Below are positions 1 through 8,065 of a stretch of 64,000 bases of DNA, in pieces. This stretch comes from CAXWPM01 sp965206125 (GTDB lineage Bacteria > Acidobacteriota > Terriglobia > 20CM-2-55-15), in the NCBI GenBank assembly GCA_965206125.1, contig CBDBIN010000046.1:372001-436000 (forward strand). The letters run 5' to 3'. Under the pieces are notes generated by a model. It was given only the letters and a program-made list of their open reading frames with translations, had not been told where the DNA came from and made no database searches. A program made the translations under genes and the position numbers. The stretch's first letter is position 1, and every line of letters starts with the position of its first letter.

Positions 1-273
1 CAGAGCCGCGCCCACGGATCGCTCGCTACGTTGGAAACGGTAATTGATCGCCGAATCGATGACGTTGCACCCCAGTTCGACCGCCCGCATGATCGCCCGA
101 CGGTAAAGTTCGTCAGTCCTTTCGTCAGCTTCTCCCAGATAGGTGCCGAGGCCTATCGACGACATGACCAGGTCCTGTCCCTGCCTGAAATGTCCCTCGG
201 CAGCTTGGTCGAAACGCGCCCGGTAGCGTTCGGTCCCCTCGGGTGTCGCCATTCCGCCGATCCTCTTCGTCAT
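1..273 (-). CDS. Aldo/keto reductase, N-terminal part (runs off the window)
   Basis: The minus strand from 273 reads an open frame to the window edge, giving the first 91 residues. After a short leader, residues 41-46 read SSIGLGTYLG, the first strand of an aldo/keto reductase barrel. Further on comes VIDSAINY followed by ERSVGAAL, where the Asp and Tyr match the catalytic Asp/Tyr of the family. Such enzymes reduce carbonyls with NADPH in the cytoplasm; the substrate cannot be told. Two in-frame ATGs exist (279 and 273); a GGAG ends directly before 279, so 273 has the better spacing. The gene begins 13 bases after the stop of the upstream FAD dehydrogenase on the same strand, so the two are probably co-transcribed. 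The C-terminal two thirds lie outside the window. Confidence 0.8.
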   Translation of the reverse strand, partial: MTKRIGGMATPEGTERYRARFDQAAEGHFRQGQDLVMSSIGLGTYLGEADERTDELYRRAIMRAVELGCNVIDSAINYRFQRSERSVGAAL

Positions 274-286
274 ACGCATCTCCGAA

Positions 287-3157
287 TCACGATGAGCTCC
301 GAGGCCCGTCGGCCTCACCCTCGAGCGCGCACGCCAACGCCTCGGCCGGATGCAGCGCCCTCCGCCCGGTAGCGTGCTCGATCTGCTGCCTGCACGAGAT
401 GCCCGACCCGATGATCAGGGTGTTGTCCCTCTCGATTCTTTCGAAGAGCCGGCGGCCCCCGATCGCGATCGACACGTCATAATGTTCCTTTTCATAGCCA
501 AAGGAGCCGGCCATGCCGCAGCAGCCCGCATCGACCTCCTCGACGTCGAACGCGGTCTCCAGAGCGCGTTTGAGAGCCGAACTGCCGATGAGAGCCTTCT
601 CGTGGCAGTGCGTGTGCAGGATCGCGTTCGTCCGGACGGCGGGCCGTTCGAGCTTCCAGTTCCCGGCTTCCATTTCGCGCGCGATGAACTCTTCCAGGAG
701 GAAGGTCCGGCCTGCGAGAGCCTCGGCCGCACGACGTTCCACCAGGTCAGGGTACTCGTCGCGGAACGTCAGCATACAACTGGGCTCGCACCCGACGATC
801 ACGTAGCCCGCTTCCACCCAGGATGTTAGCACTTCGACGTTGCGGGCCGCGTAGGCTCGCGCCGTTTCCGCCAGGCCTTTGGAGATCATCGGACGGCCGC
901 AGCAGACGCGGTCCGCCAGTCGGACTTCGTATCCCGCGGTTTCAAGCAGTCGTGTTGCCGCCCGGCCGATCTCAGGGTGGTTGTAGTTCATGAACGTGTC
1001 GTGGAACAGAACGACCTTCCCACTCGGCGCGCCGCTGCGAGCCGGTGTGCTCTTCCTCTTGCGGAACCACGATTCGAACGTTTCATCCGCGAAACGCGGC
1101 AGGGAGCGCCTGGCGTCGATGCCGAGGTATCGGTCCATGATCCGCCGCAGCACCGGGCTTTCTATCGCACTGTTTGCCGCCGCGGGCCAAAGGGAGGCCG
1201 CCCGGCTCAGGCGATGAATGTGTCCGAACAACAGCGATCGGAGAGGTGTGCCGTTTACCTCGTTCGACCGTGCGAGCACCTCGTACTTGAGTTTGGCCAT
1301 GTCGACATTGGACGGACATTCGGCCTTACAAGCCTTGCACTCCAGGCAAAGGTCCAGGGCCCCTTTGAGCATCGAGCCCGTCATTTCTTCGGCCGGCAGC
1401 TTGCCCGAGAGGATCGCCCGCATGATGTCGGCCCGTCCCCTGGTCGAATGTTTCTCTTCGCGGGTGACCATGTATGACGGGCACATCGTTCCCTCGGTCG
1501 TCTTGCGGCAGACACCGGCGCCGTTGCACAGTTCGACCGCCGTGGCGAAGCCGCCTTCGGGCGAGAAGTCGTAATGCGTGTTCAGCCGGATCGTGTCGTA
1601 GGCCTCCCCGTAGCGCAGGCTCTGGTCCATTGCCGGAGCATCGACGATTTTCCCGGGGTTCATCCTGTTCTCGGGGTCGAACGCGGCTTTGACGTTTCGG
1701 AACGCCCGGTAGATCTCGGGGCCGAAGAGCTTTTCATTCAGGTGGCTTCGCGCAAGACCGTCTCCATGTTCCCCGCTCATCGCGCCGTCGAACTCCATGA
1801 CGAGGTCGGCAATCTCCTCGGTCATGTACTTCATCTTGCGAATTTCCGAGGCTACTTTTGTGTTGATCAGAGGGCGGATGTGCAGGCACCCGACGCTGGC
1901 GTGACCGTAGTAGCCGGCGCTCGTATCGTATTTTTCGATGACCGAACGGAACCGTTCGTAGAAGAGGGGAAGCCGGTCCGGTTCGACCGCGCAGTCTTCC
2001 ACGAAGGCGATGGGTTTCCGTTCGCCCTTCATCCCGAGCAGCAGGCCCAACCCCGCCTTGCGAACTTTCCAGACACGGGCCTGGTCGGCCGGCTCCAGGG
2101 CGCGGGGATGGGCATAGCCGAGGCCCTCCCGCTTCAGGTCGGCCTCCAGACGGTCCAGTCGGTCGGCGAGTTCTGCCTGGTTATCGCCGTAGAACTCGAC
2201 GAGAAGGATCGCACCCGGACGGCCCTCGATGAAACCGATCTCGCGAGAAAGTTCCAGCGACCCTCGAGCCAGGTCGAGGATCATGTCGTCGAGCAGTTCC
2301 ACCGCGGCCGGGCTGTGCCCGAGGATGGTCTCCGATGCCCGGATGGCGTCGACTATCTCATCGAAGTGAACGACCATCAGGGCGGTGGCCCGAGGCCGCC
2401 GTTCGATCCGAACCTTGGCCCGGTGAACCAACGCGAGCGTGCCCTCGGAGCCGACGATCAACTTCGCGAGATTGAACCGCCCGTTGCGCACGAACTCATC
2501 CAGGTTGTACCCGCTGACCCGCCGCATGAGACGCGGAAACCGGCGCTCGATCTCGTCCCGATTCGTGTTGATCAGTTCCGCAATACGGCCTTCGAGCCCG
2601 CCCCTTGTGAGCGCCCGGTCGAAGCCGATCTCGCCGAAGTTCCGGCGCTCTCCTGAGGCGAGCACCGCGTCGACTTCGATGACGTGATCGACGGTCTTCC
2701 CATAGAGGATCGAGTGTGCCCCGGCCGAGTTGTTTCCGATCATGCCGCCGATCGTGGCGCGGTTCGCAGTCGATGTATCCGGCCCGAACAGGAAGCCCGA
2801 CGGTGCCAGGTGACGGTTCAGTTGTTCCTGAATTACGCCAGGTTCGACCCAGGCCCAGCCTTCGTCGGTGTTCACTTCGAGGACGTTGTGGAGATATTTG
2901 GTCGTGTCGAGAACGACGGCATGGCCCACAGCCTGTCCTGCCAGGCTCGTTCCGCCGCCGCGCGGAAGCAAGGGCGCGCCGAATTCGCGCGCGATCTCAA
3001 CCGTCGCGAATACGTCTTCCGAGGAACGGGGGATGACGACGCCGATCGGCTCTATTTCGTAGATGCTGGCGTCCGTGCTGTACATCAGCCGGGAAGCTCG
3101 ATCGAATCGAACTTCACCGGAAAGCCTGTCCTTAAGCGCTTCTTCCAGATCCCGCAT
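287..3157 (-). CDS. FAD-linked oxidase fused to Fe-S/CCG-domain subunit (GlcD-GlcF / YdiJ type)
   Basis: This 956-residue protein joins a flavin dehydrogenase and an iron-sulfur electron-transfer unit. The N-terminal 450 residues are a FAD-binding type 4 oxidase: LPRGGGTSLAGQAVG near residue 65 is the FAD pyrophosphate loop, and GHASVGCLHIRPL with a downstream SGEHGDGLARS is the C-terminal flavin-domain signature. Around residues 560-660 are two ferredoxin-like Cys clusters, one containing CNGAGVC and a later CP, the other CLECKACKAECP. Two CCG (DUF224) motifs follow, CCGRPMISKGL and CHEKAL...CCGMAGSFG. Fused proteins of this build include D-lactate dehydrogenases and D-2-hydroxyglutarate dehydrogenases such as E. 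coli YdiJ. A D-2-hydroxyacid substrate with electrons passing to the quinone pool is the likely role, but the exact acid is not decidable. It heads a two-gene unit with the aldo/keto reductase. Confidence 0.88.
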   Translation of the reverse strand: MRDLEEALKDRLSGEVRFDRASRLMYSTDASIYEIEPIGVVIPRSSEDVFATVEIAREFGAPLLPRGGGTSLAGQAVGHAVVLDTTKYLHNVLEVNTDEGWAWVEPGVIQEQLNRHLAPSGFLFGPDTSTANRATIGGMIGNNSAGAHSILYGKTVDHVIEVDAVLASGERRNFGEIGFDRALTRGGLEGRIAELINTNRDEIERRFPRLMRRVSGYNLDEFVRNGRFNLAKLIVGSEGTLALVHRAKVRIERRPRATALMVVHFDEIVDAIRASETILGHSPAAVELLDDMILDLARGSLELSREIGFIEGRPGAILLVEFYGDNQAELADRLDRLEADLKREGLGYAHPRALEPADQARVWKVRKAGLGLLLGMKGERKPIAFVEDCAVEPDRLPLFYERFRSVIEKYDTSAGYYGHASVGCLHIRPLINTKVASEIRKMKYMTEEIADLVMEFDGAMSGEHGDGLARSHLNEKLFGPEIYRAFRNVKAAFDPENRMNPGKIVDAPAMDQSLRYGEAYDTIRLNTHYDFSPEGGFATAVELCNGAGVCRKTTEGTMCPSYMVTREEKHSTRGRADIMRAILSGKLPAEEMTGSMLKGALDLCLECKACKAECPSNVDMAKLKYEVLARSNEVNGTPLRSLLFGHIHRLSRAASLWPAAANSAIESPVLRRIMDRYLGIDARRSLPRFADETFESWFRKRKSTPARSGAPSGKVVLFHDTFMNYNHPEIGRAATRLLETAGYEVRLADRVCCGRPMISKGLAETARAYAARNVEVLTSWVEAGYVIVGCEPSCMLTFRDEYPDLVERRAAEALAGRTFLLEEFIAREMEAGNWKLERPAVRTNAILHTHCHEKALIGSSALKRALETAFDVEEVDAGCCGMAGSFGYEKEHYDVSIAIGGRRLFERIERDNTLIIGSGISCRQQIEHATGRRALHPAEALACALEGEADGPRSSS

Positions 3158-3201
3158 TGAATCCGGAGTTTAGCACCATGCGGAGGCCGAGACGGCCTCC
3201 A

Positions 3202-3242
3202 CATTGGAGATCGTTCATTGGTGATTCGAGATCTGAGATTGG
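3202..3242. repeat. Short word-repeat intergenic element (family B copy 1)
   Basis: The gap between the FAD dehydrogenase and the TonB receptor holds a short run built from ATTGG/GATT/GAGAT words in both orientations. It resembles the more complete family B elements at 12143, 16369 and 19134. It has no coding potential. Confidence 0.45.
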
Positions 3243-3249
3243 ACCCCAT

Positions 3250-3310
3250 CGCTACCGCTCCGGGTTCTGATGGGTGGGCGGCAGAGAGAACAGAACCGGG
3301 AGCGGTAGCG
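3250..3310. repeat. 20-bp inverted repeat (hairpin), family D
   Basis: The left arm at 3250-3269 (CGCTACCGCTCCGGGTTCTG) is matched by a reverse-complement arm at 3291-3310 with one mismatch, separated by a 21-base loop. There is no T-run directly after it, so it is more likely a REP-like palindrome or a processing or stability element than a simple terminator. It lies just beyond the terminator of the TonB receptor gene. Only one copy was seen in this window. Confidence 0.6.
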
Positions 3311-3332
3311 ACCGGGTGTTCCCGCTCTACGG

Positions 3333-3362
3333 AAAAAAAGGGCGGCCTTGCGGCCGCCCTTT
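3333..3362 (-). terminator. Rho-independent terminator of the TonB receptor gene
   Basis: Read on the minus strand, a GC stem (GGGCGGCC / GGCCGCCC extended by AAA/TTT) with a 4-base loop is followed by seven T residues. It lies 34 bases past the stop codon of the TonB-dependent receptor, the canonical position. This is the clearest intrinsic terminator in the window. Confidence 0.88.
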
Positions 3363-3395
3363 CTCGTGCGAGTGATTATGCTCGCCGACTGACTG

Positions 3396-6239
3396 TTAGA
3401 AGCGCCACCGCGCGCCGAGACGGATGATGCGGGGCGACAGGATGGACGACGGTTCCAGGAACCGCGAACCGACACGCTCACGGATGCGGGTGACGTTGTT
3501 CGCGTTCGTGGAGTTGAACAGGTCGAAGGTCGCTTCGATCGAATGTCGATCATCGATCTGGAAGGTCTTCGATACCCGCTGGTCCCAGATAGTTACGAAC
3601 GGCAGGCGTCCGATCTGGGTGTCCACGTCGAGGGTGACCCTCGCGCGCAGAGCGTTGCGGACCTGTACCTCACGGTTGTAGTAGTTCTCGCTTTGTCCGA
3701 GGATGGACGTGGAGTACTGGATGCCGTAGGGCAGCTCATACACTGCGTTGGACTTGAGGGACTGGTTCCACTCCGGTTTCTGCAGATGGTAGTTGTAGAG
3801 CAGCTCGTTCGGCGTAATCGGATTGTCCCTCCGGAGCTTCCGGAACGAGTTCGAGTACGAAACCATGAACGAGTAGCCGTCGGCGAACTGCTTGTTGAAC
3901 GTCAGCTCGTAGCCGGTGTAGAGGTCGTTATCCTCGTTGTCGAGCGCCTGGATCGTGTGCTCGAAATCCGTGCCGAAGAACGGATGGTCCCTCGAAACGG
4001 AGAACACCGGGACATCGTTGTCATCCGAGGTTCCCACGATGTTGTCCGGACCCGGGTCGTTGCCGCTTGCGAACTCGGTATAGGCTTCGAACGGGAGGAA
4101 CGGGTTGATCGTCTTCTGGTTCTGGTAGTCCACTTTGCGGACGACGTTGAACCGTAAGCTGTAATCCCGGCTGATACCGAGGTCGATGCCTGCCGAGTAC
4201 TCTTCCGTGTAGGGAGCCTTCAGGCCGTCGGCGAGGGTCTCGGTGATCTCACCGCTCCCGCCATCGACCGACTGCAGATCCGCTGGGTTCGGAACGTACG
4301 GAATCGTGCCGTCCCAATCGTAAGTCGACCGGGTGCGGCTTGCCGGGTTGATGCTGCCGGCTGAAGAACCCGGCAGGATACCGGTACCCGAATCCGAGCC
4401 CGCATACCGGCCGTAGCTCGCCTTCAACGCCACACGGCCTTCGCCGGTGATGTCGTAGACGAACGACACACGCGGTACCCAGGAGTTGTAGATCGGGAAC
4501 TCGTCGGGACCGCGTGCCGGGAACAGCGCCACGTTCGCAAACGGGCCGGCGCCGTCGTTACCCTGCTCGGGCAGCCACGAGGTGTACCGGTCCCACCGCA
4601 AGCCGAGGCTCACCGTCAGGTTCCGGTTGATCGTGATCTTGTCGTTTAGGAACCACGAGTCATAGCTCTCGCCGTTCTTGACCGAGGTCGGGTAGTCATA
4701 GACACGGACCGAGTCCGGGTTCAGGAAGTACAGGCCGTCCGCCTCTTCTTCATCGGTCGACCGGTACCGGTACTCCTGCTGGTTGGGAAAGCCGATCGTC
4801 AGGGTCGCGGTCTGGTATCCCCAGGATCCCAGGTAACCGGTTTTCAACTCGTGCGAGGTCTCGCCAATGTCGGCGAACCAGCTGAAGTTGCCGCTCCACT
4901 GCCAGCGAACCGGCCGACGGTTCGACTCCTGGAACGCTCCCCGGGTCTCTCCCGAGTTGCGGTCCGTGATCCGGATGTCGGGGGTGTAGGCTTCGCTGGG
5001 CCACCAGAACCCGCCCCGGCTCGCTTGGGCGTCGACGGTCATGGTCGAGCTGGCGATGTAGGTCCATTTCAGCGTCGGACCCACGGCGGACCAGGAATCC
5101 TGGTTCTGCGTCGCCGTCAGCGGCACCGTCCGGGAACCGCCCCGGTAGGCCTGCCACTTCCGGCCGAACTGCGTCATGCTCTCAAGCTTGTTGTTGTCGG
5201 TGAGCTGCCAGGTCAACTTCACAGTCGGGTCCTGCAGCTTCGTAAAGAACGTCGCGGGGGGACCGGTGTCCGGGTCTGCGCCGTTCCGGTCATCGACGAA
5301 TCCCGGGATCAGGCGTCCACCGTAACCGTCGCGGTAGGAACCGAAGAACCAGAACTTGTCTTTGACGAGCGGTCCGCCGACCTCTCCGAAGACGTCGTTG
5401 TAACGGGTGAAGCTGTTCGGGGAAGGGCTGAAGCCGCGGTCCAACAAATCCTGGTCGATGTTGGTGTCCACGAAGCTGGAGTCCGACCATTCGCCTACCA
5501 GCATGCCGTGGAAGTCGTTACCGCCGGACTTCACCACAAAGGTGAGGCTCGTGCCCGGGTTGGACTGCTCGGCGCTCTTGGCCGCCGTAGCAACCTGGAC
5601 TTCCTCGAAGGAACCGGCGTCTTCGTAGTGCTGGTCCCAGATCATACCGTCGACGACGACCTGAGCGTCTCCGCTCTTGCCGAACGCCTGGCCACCGGGC
5701 GAAGAACCTGACCCGAAGGACGATCCACCGATGTCGTAGCTGGTGGCGAAGACGCCGGGCGCCAACATCATGATCCCGCGCAGGCTGCGGCTGTAAGGAA
5801 TTTGTTCGAACTCCTGGTCGCCGAAGTTGACGGCCACCGTCGCCTGCTCCAGGTCGATCGTCGGCTCCTGGCTCAGGACGGTGATCGTCTCGGCCACCGT
5901 CGCAACTTCGAGGGAGCCGTTGACCGTCGCGGTGGCGCCGACGCCCACGCGGACGCCTTCGATGTTGAGGGTCTTAAAGCCGGGCAAGCTGAACGTTACG
6001 GTATAGGCACCGCCCGCCAGCTGCGTAAAGCGATAGTTGCCCTGTTCGTTGGTAATGGCAGTCCGGGGGCCGCCGATCAGCGCCGGGCTGGCCACGCTGA
6101 CTTCCACGCCCGGGATCAGTGCGCCGGAACTGTCCATCGCCCGGCCCGTAATCGTGCCGGTCGTCTGTGCGAGACCCGGCATCCCCAGCGCCAGGATCAA
6201 GACGAGGACAGCAAATAGTTTTCCTCTAGAAAGAGTCAT
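3396..6239 (-). CDS. TonB-dependent receptor with carboxypeptidase-regulatory-like domain
   Basis: This 947-residue outer-membrane protein starts with a signal peptide (hydrophobic LFAVLVLILALGMPGLA, cleavage near residue 24). A transthyretin-like carboxypeptidase-regulatory domain follows at about 27-110 (TGTITGRAMDSSGALIPGVEV). A TonB plug occupies about 115-240 and a long beta-barrel runs to a C-terminal Phe (LGARWRF), as expected for a BAM-inserted barrel. Large families of such SusC/OmpA-like TonB receptors are typical of Acidobacteriota and import oligosaccharides, peptides or chelates; the ligand is unknown. No SusD-like partner lies nearby. It is transcribed alone, with a long upstream region (6240-6586) and a strong terminator at 3333-3362. 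Confidence 0.93.
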   Translation of the reverse strand: MTLSRGKLFAVLVLILALGMPGLAQTTGTITGRAMDSSGALIPGVEVSVASPALIGGPRTAITNEQGNYRFTQLAGGAYTVTFSLPGFKTLNIEGVRVGVGATATVNGSLEVATVAETITVLSQEPTIDLEQATVAVNFGDQEFEQIPYSRSLRGIMMLAPGVFATSYDIGGSSFGSGSSPGGQAFGKSGDAQVVVDGMIWDQHYEDAGSFEEVQVATAAKSAEQSNPGTSLTFVVKSGGNDFHGMLVGEWSDSSFVDTNIDQDLLDRGFSPSPNSFTRYNDVFGEVGGPLVKDKFWFFGSYRDGYGGRLIPGFVDDRNGADPDTGPPATFFTKLQDPTVKLTWQLTDNNKLESMTQFGRKWQAYRGGSRTVPLTATQNQDSWSAVGPTLKWTYIASSTMTVDAQASRGGFWWPSEAYTPDIRITDRNSGETRGAFQESNRRPVRWQWSGNFSWFADIGETSHELKTGYLGSWGYQTATLTIGFPNQQEYRYRSTDEEEADGLYFLNPDSVRVYDYPTSVKNGESYDSWFLNDKITINRNLTVSLGLRWDRYTSWLPEQGNDGAGPFANVALFPARGPDEFPIYNSWVPRVSFVYDITGEGRVALKASYGRYAGSDSGTGILPGSSAGSINPASRTRSTYDWDGTIPYVPNPADLQSVDGGSGEITETLADGLKAPYTEEYSAGIDLGISRDYSLRFNVVRKVDYQNQKTINPFLPFEAYTEFASGNDPGPDNIVGTSDDNDVPVFSVSRDHPFFGTDFEHTIQALDNEDNDLYTGYELTFNKQFADGYSFMVSYSNSFRKLRRDNPITPNELLYNYHLQKPEWNQSLKSNAVYELPYGIQYSTSILGQSENYYNREVQVRNALRARVTLDVDTQIGRLPFVTIWDQRVSKTFQIDDRHSIEATFDLFNSTNANNVTRIRERVGSRFLEPSSILSPRIIRLGARWRF

Positions 6240-6586
6240 CTAACCTCCATTGAAACGGGTTCGTTCTGCGAGAAGATTTGGATTGCAGACGAACCGAAGG
6301 CAGGAGGCCGAACCGATCCGACCTCCCACCCGTGTACACCACTTTGTTTCCTACACCACATAATCGTCGGCCAGGATTGATCTGGCCGCAGCTCTCTATG
6401 CAAGACCCGTTCCACGAGTCAAATTGCTTGGATTACAGCAAGTTGTGCCGGTTGTCGATTTCGGGTATCCGTACCTACGGATATGAAATTCAGGAATGTG
6501 GAGTTATGCGGGATGCGTTTTGTTTGTATACAGGGCGAATACGATCCGTGCGGGAGCGGCTGACGTTAAAGGGGAGGGAAGATGTT
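6240..6586. other. Long leader/promoter region of the TonB receptor, no gene
   Basis: No credible coding frame lies in these 347 bases. The minus-strand ribosome-binding sequence of the receptor (GGAGG, read as CCTCC at 6243-6247) is at one end. At 6466-6483 there is a perfect 8-bp inverted repeat, TATCCGTA-CC-TACGGATA, about 230 bases upstream of the start codon. It could be an operator or a leader hairpin. No confident -35/-10 pair was identified. Confidence 0.5.
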
Positions 6587-6681
6587 GCCACGGATTACAC
6601 GGATTAAACGGATAAGGGATGGTTTTTCGGGCAGCAGGCCACAGGATTTTGCCTGTCTGTATAATCCGTGCAATCCGTGGC
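6587..6681. repeat. Palindromic repeat element, family A copy 1
   Basis: The left end begins GCCACGGATTACACGGATTA at 6587. The right end, TAATCCGTGCAATCCGTGGC (6662-6681), is its reverse complement with one mismatch. The interior (ending GCAGGCCACAGGATTTTGCCTG) is recognisably similar to the interior of the copy at 37652-37746, so the whole element, not only its ends, is repeated. It lies between the FmdB-type gene and the TonB receptor leader and contains no gene. Confidence 0.8.
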
Positions 6682-6726
6682 AAAGTTCCCAAGCGGGTTG
6701 GTGAGAATGTTGGGGCCAGTGCCCCG

Positions 6727-6939
6727 TTACGGCATTCGGCACATGCCGGGCTCGGGCGCCCCGCACGAACCGCAGCCCTCATCGGGCGCGGAGCTTGCAC
6801 CGGCCACGGCGAAGACCGACAACTGCTTTTCGACCTGGGCGCTCTCGCACTTGGCGCACTTGACGGCGGTTCGGTGAGAAGGCACGATCTTCTCGAATTC
6901 CGCACCGCAATCGTTACAGACATACTCGAATAGAGGCAT
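6727..6939 (-). CDS. FmdB-family putative regulatory zinc-ribbon protein
   Basis: This is a 70-residue protein. The N-terminus MPLFEYVCNDCGAEFEKIV carries the first CxxC (CNDC) and a CAKC follows near residue 29, together forming the zinc ribbon of the FmdB family. The tail GCGSCGAPEPGMCRMP adds further Cys residues, as in many family members. Function is not established; the family was named from a regulator of formamidase expression in Methylophilus. It has a GGAGGAG ribosome-binding site just upstream on the minus strand and sits downstream of the lipoprotein/peptidase pair in the reverse orientation of the family A element. Confidence 0.85.
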   Translation of the reverse strand: MPLFEYVCNDCGAEFEKIVPSHRTAVKCAKCESAQVEKQLSVFAVAGASSAPDEGCGSCGAPEPGMCRMP

Positions 6940-6961
6940 TGTTCTGTCTCCTCCTACCGCT

Positions 6962-8065
6962 TCATTCTACCCAATCCGCGATGAACAGGTTCGTGTTGCC
7001 GGGATCTTCGGCGTAACGGTTCGACGCCCAGATCAGCTTCGTTCCGTCAGGCGAGAACATGGGAAAGCCATCGAAAGCTTCATCGAAGGTCACACGCTCC
7101 AGGCCCTCACCGTCGAGGTTGATCATGTACAGTTCGAAGTTTGGGATCCTAGGGTTCTCGTTGTCCATATCGGAGGCGAAGATGATCTTCTCGCCGCCCG
7201 GGTGGAAGAACGGCGCCCAGTTGGCACCGCCGAAGCTGGTGATCTGACGCTTGTCGCTCCCGTCGGCCCGCATGATCCAGATTTCCAGTTTGTCCGGCAT
7301 CACCAGGTCGGCCGCCATCAGGTCCTCGTATCGAGCCACTTCTTCCGGGTCCGTCGGATGTCCGGCACGGTAGATGATCCACTCGCTGTCGGGCGAAAAG
7401 AACGGACCGCCGTCGTAGCCCAGCTCGTCGGTCAGGCGCGTCTGCTCCGTTCCGTCGATGTTCATAGTATAGATGTCGAGATCGCCGTCGCGCGTCGACG
7501 TAAAGACGATCTTCGTCCCGTCCGGGGACACCGTGCCCTCGGCATCGTAGCCGTCGGCGTCGGTCAGGCGCACGAGGTCGCTCCCGTCCGGGTTGGCCGA
7601 GAAGATGTCGAAACTACGGTACAGGGGCCATACATAGCCCCGGGAAGGATCCGGTTCGGGCGGGCAGTCGGGCGCACCCAGATGCGTCGACGCGTAGATG
7701 ATCCGGCTCCCGCCGGGAGTGTAGTAGCCACACGTCGTTCGGCCGCCGTTGCTGACCTGCGCGAGTTCCCCGCCGTCGATCCTCATCGTGAACTGCTGGT
7801 CGCACTCGAGCGCGTCGCGCGTTGACTGGAAGATGATGTGCTGTCCGTCCGAGGAGAAGTACGCTTCCGCGTTCTCTCCGCCGAAAGTCAGCTGCTGCAC
7901 GTTCTGGATATGGCCTTCGTCGGGGTGGGACGCCATCGGCTTCGCCGTTGGCGCGGTAGCCGCCGGTTCGTTTGCCTGGACCGGAGAGGGCTCCTCGGCC
8001 CGGGCGCAGCCGGCGAGCAGCAGGATTGCCAGCAGGGCCGTGGTCGACCATCTGGAACGGATCAT
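6962..8065 (-). CDS. TolB-like WD40 (PD40) lipoprotein
   Basis: This 367-residue protein opens with a lipoprotein signal (LLAILLLAGC, lipobox LAGC at about residues 17-20). The body is made of repeated blades of the TolB/PD40 beta-propeller: recurring units such as FSSDGQHIIFQSTRDG, SPDGTKIVFTSTRDGD, SPDSEWIIYRAG and SPDGTKLIWASNRYAED, about 45-50 residues apart. These predict a six-bladed propeller anchored in a membrane leaflet facing the periplasm. The propeller probably binds protein or peptide. Its start codon overlaps the stop of the upstream M28 peptidase by four bases (ATGA), so the two are translationally coupled and may act together on peptides. Confidence 0.85.
   Translation of the reverse strand: MIRSRWSTTALLAILLLAGCARAEEPSPVQANEPAATAPTAKPMASHPDEGHIQNVQQLTFGGENAEAYFSSDGQHIIFQSTRDALECDQQFTMRIDGGELAQVSNGGRTTCGYYTPGGSRIIYASTHLGAPDCPPEPDPSRGYVWPLYRSFDIFSANPDGSDLVRLTDADGYDAEGTVSPDGTKIVFTSTRDGDLDIYTMNIDGTEQTRLTDELGYDGGPFFSPDSEWIIYRAGHPTDPEEVARYEDLMAADLVMPDKLEIWIMRADGSDKRQITSFGGANWAPFFHPGGEKIIFASDMDNENPRIPNFELYMINLDGEGLERVTFDEAFDGFPMFSPDGTKLIWASNRYAEDPGNTNLFIADWVE

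Noticed and set aside
1574..2656. Plus-strand frame of 360 codons opposite the FAD dehydrogenase
   Set aside because: Shadow of a well conserved flavoenzyme; composition Arg/Val/Asp-rich without motifs.
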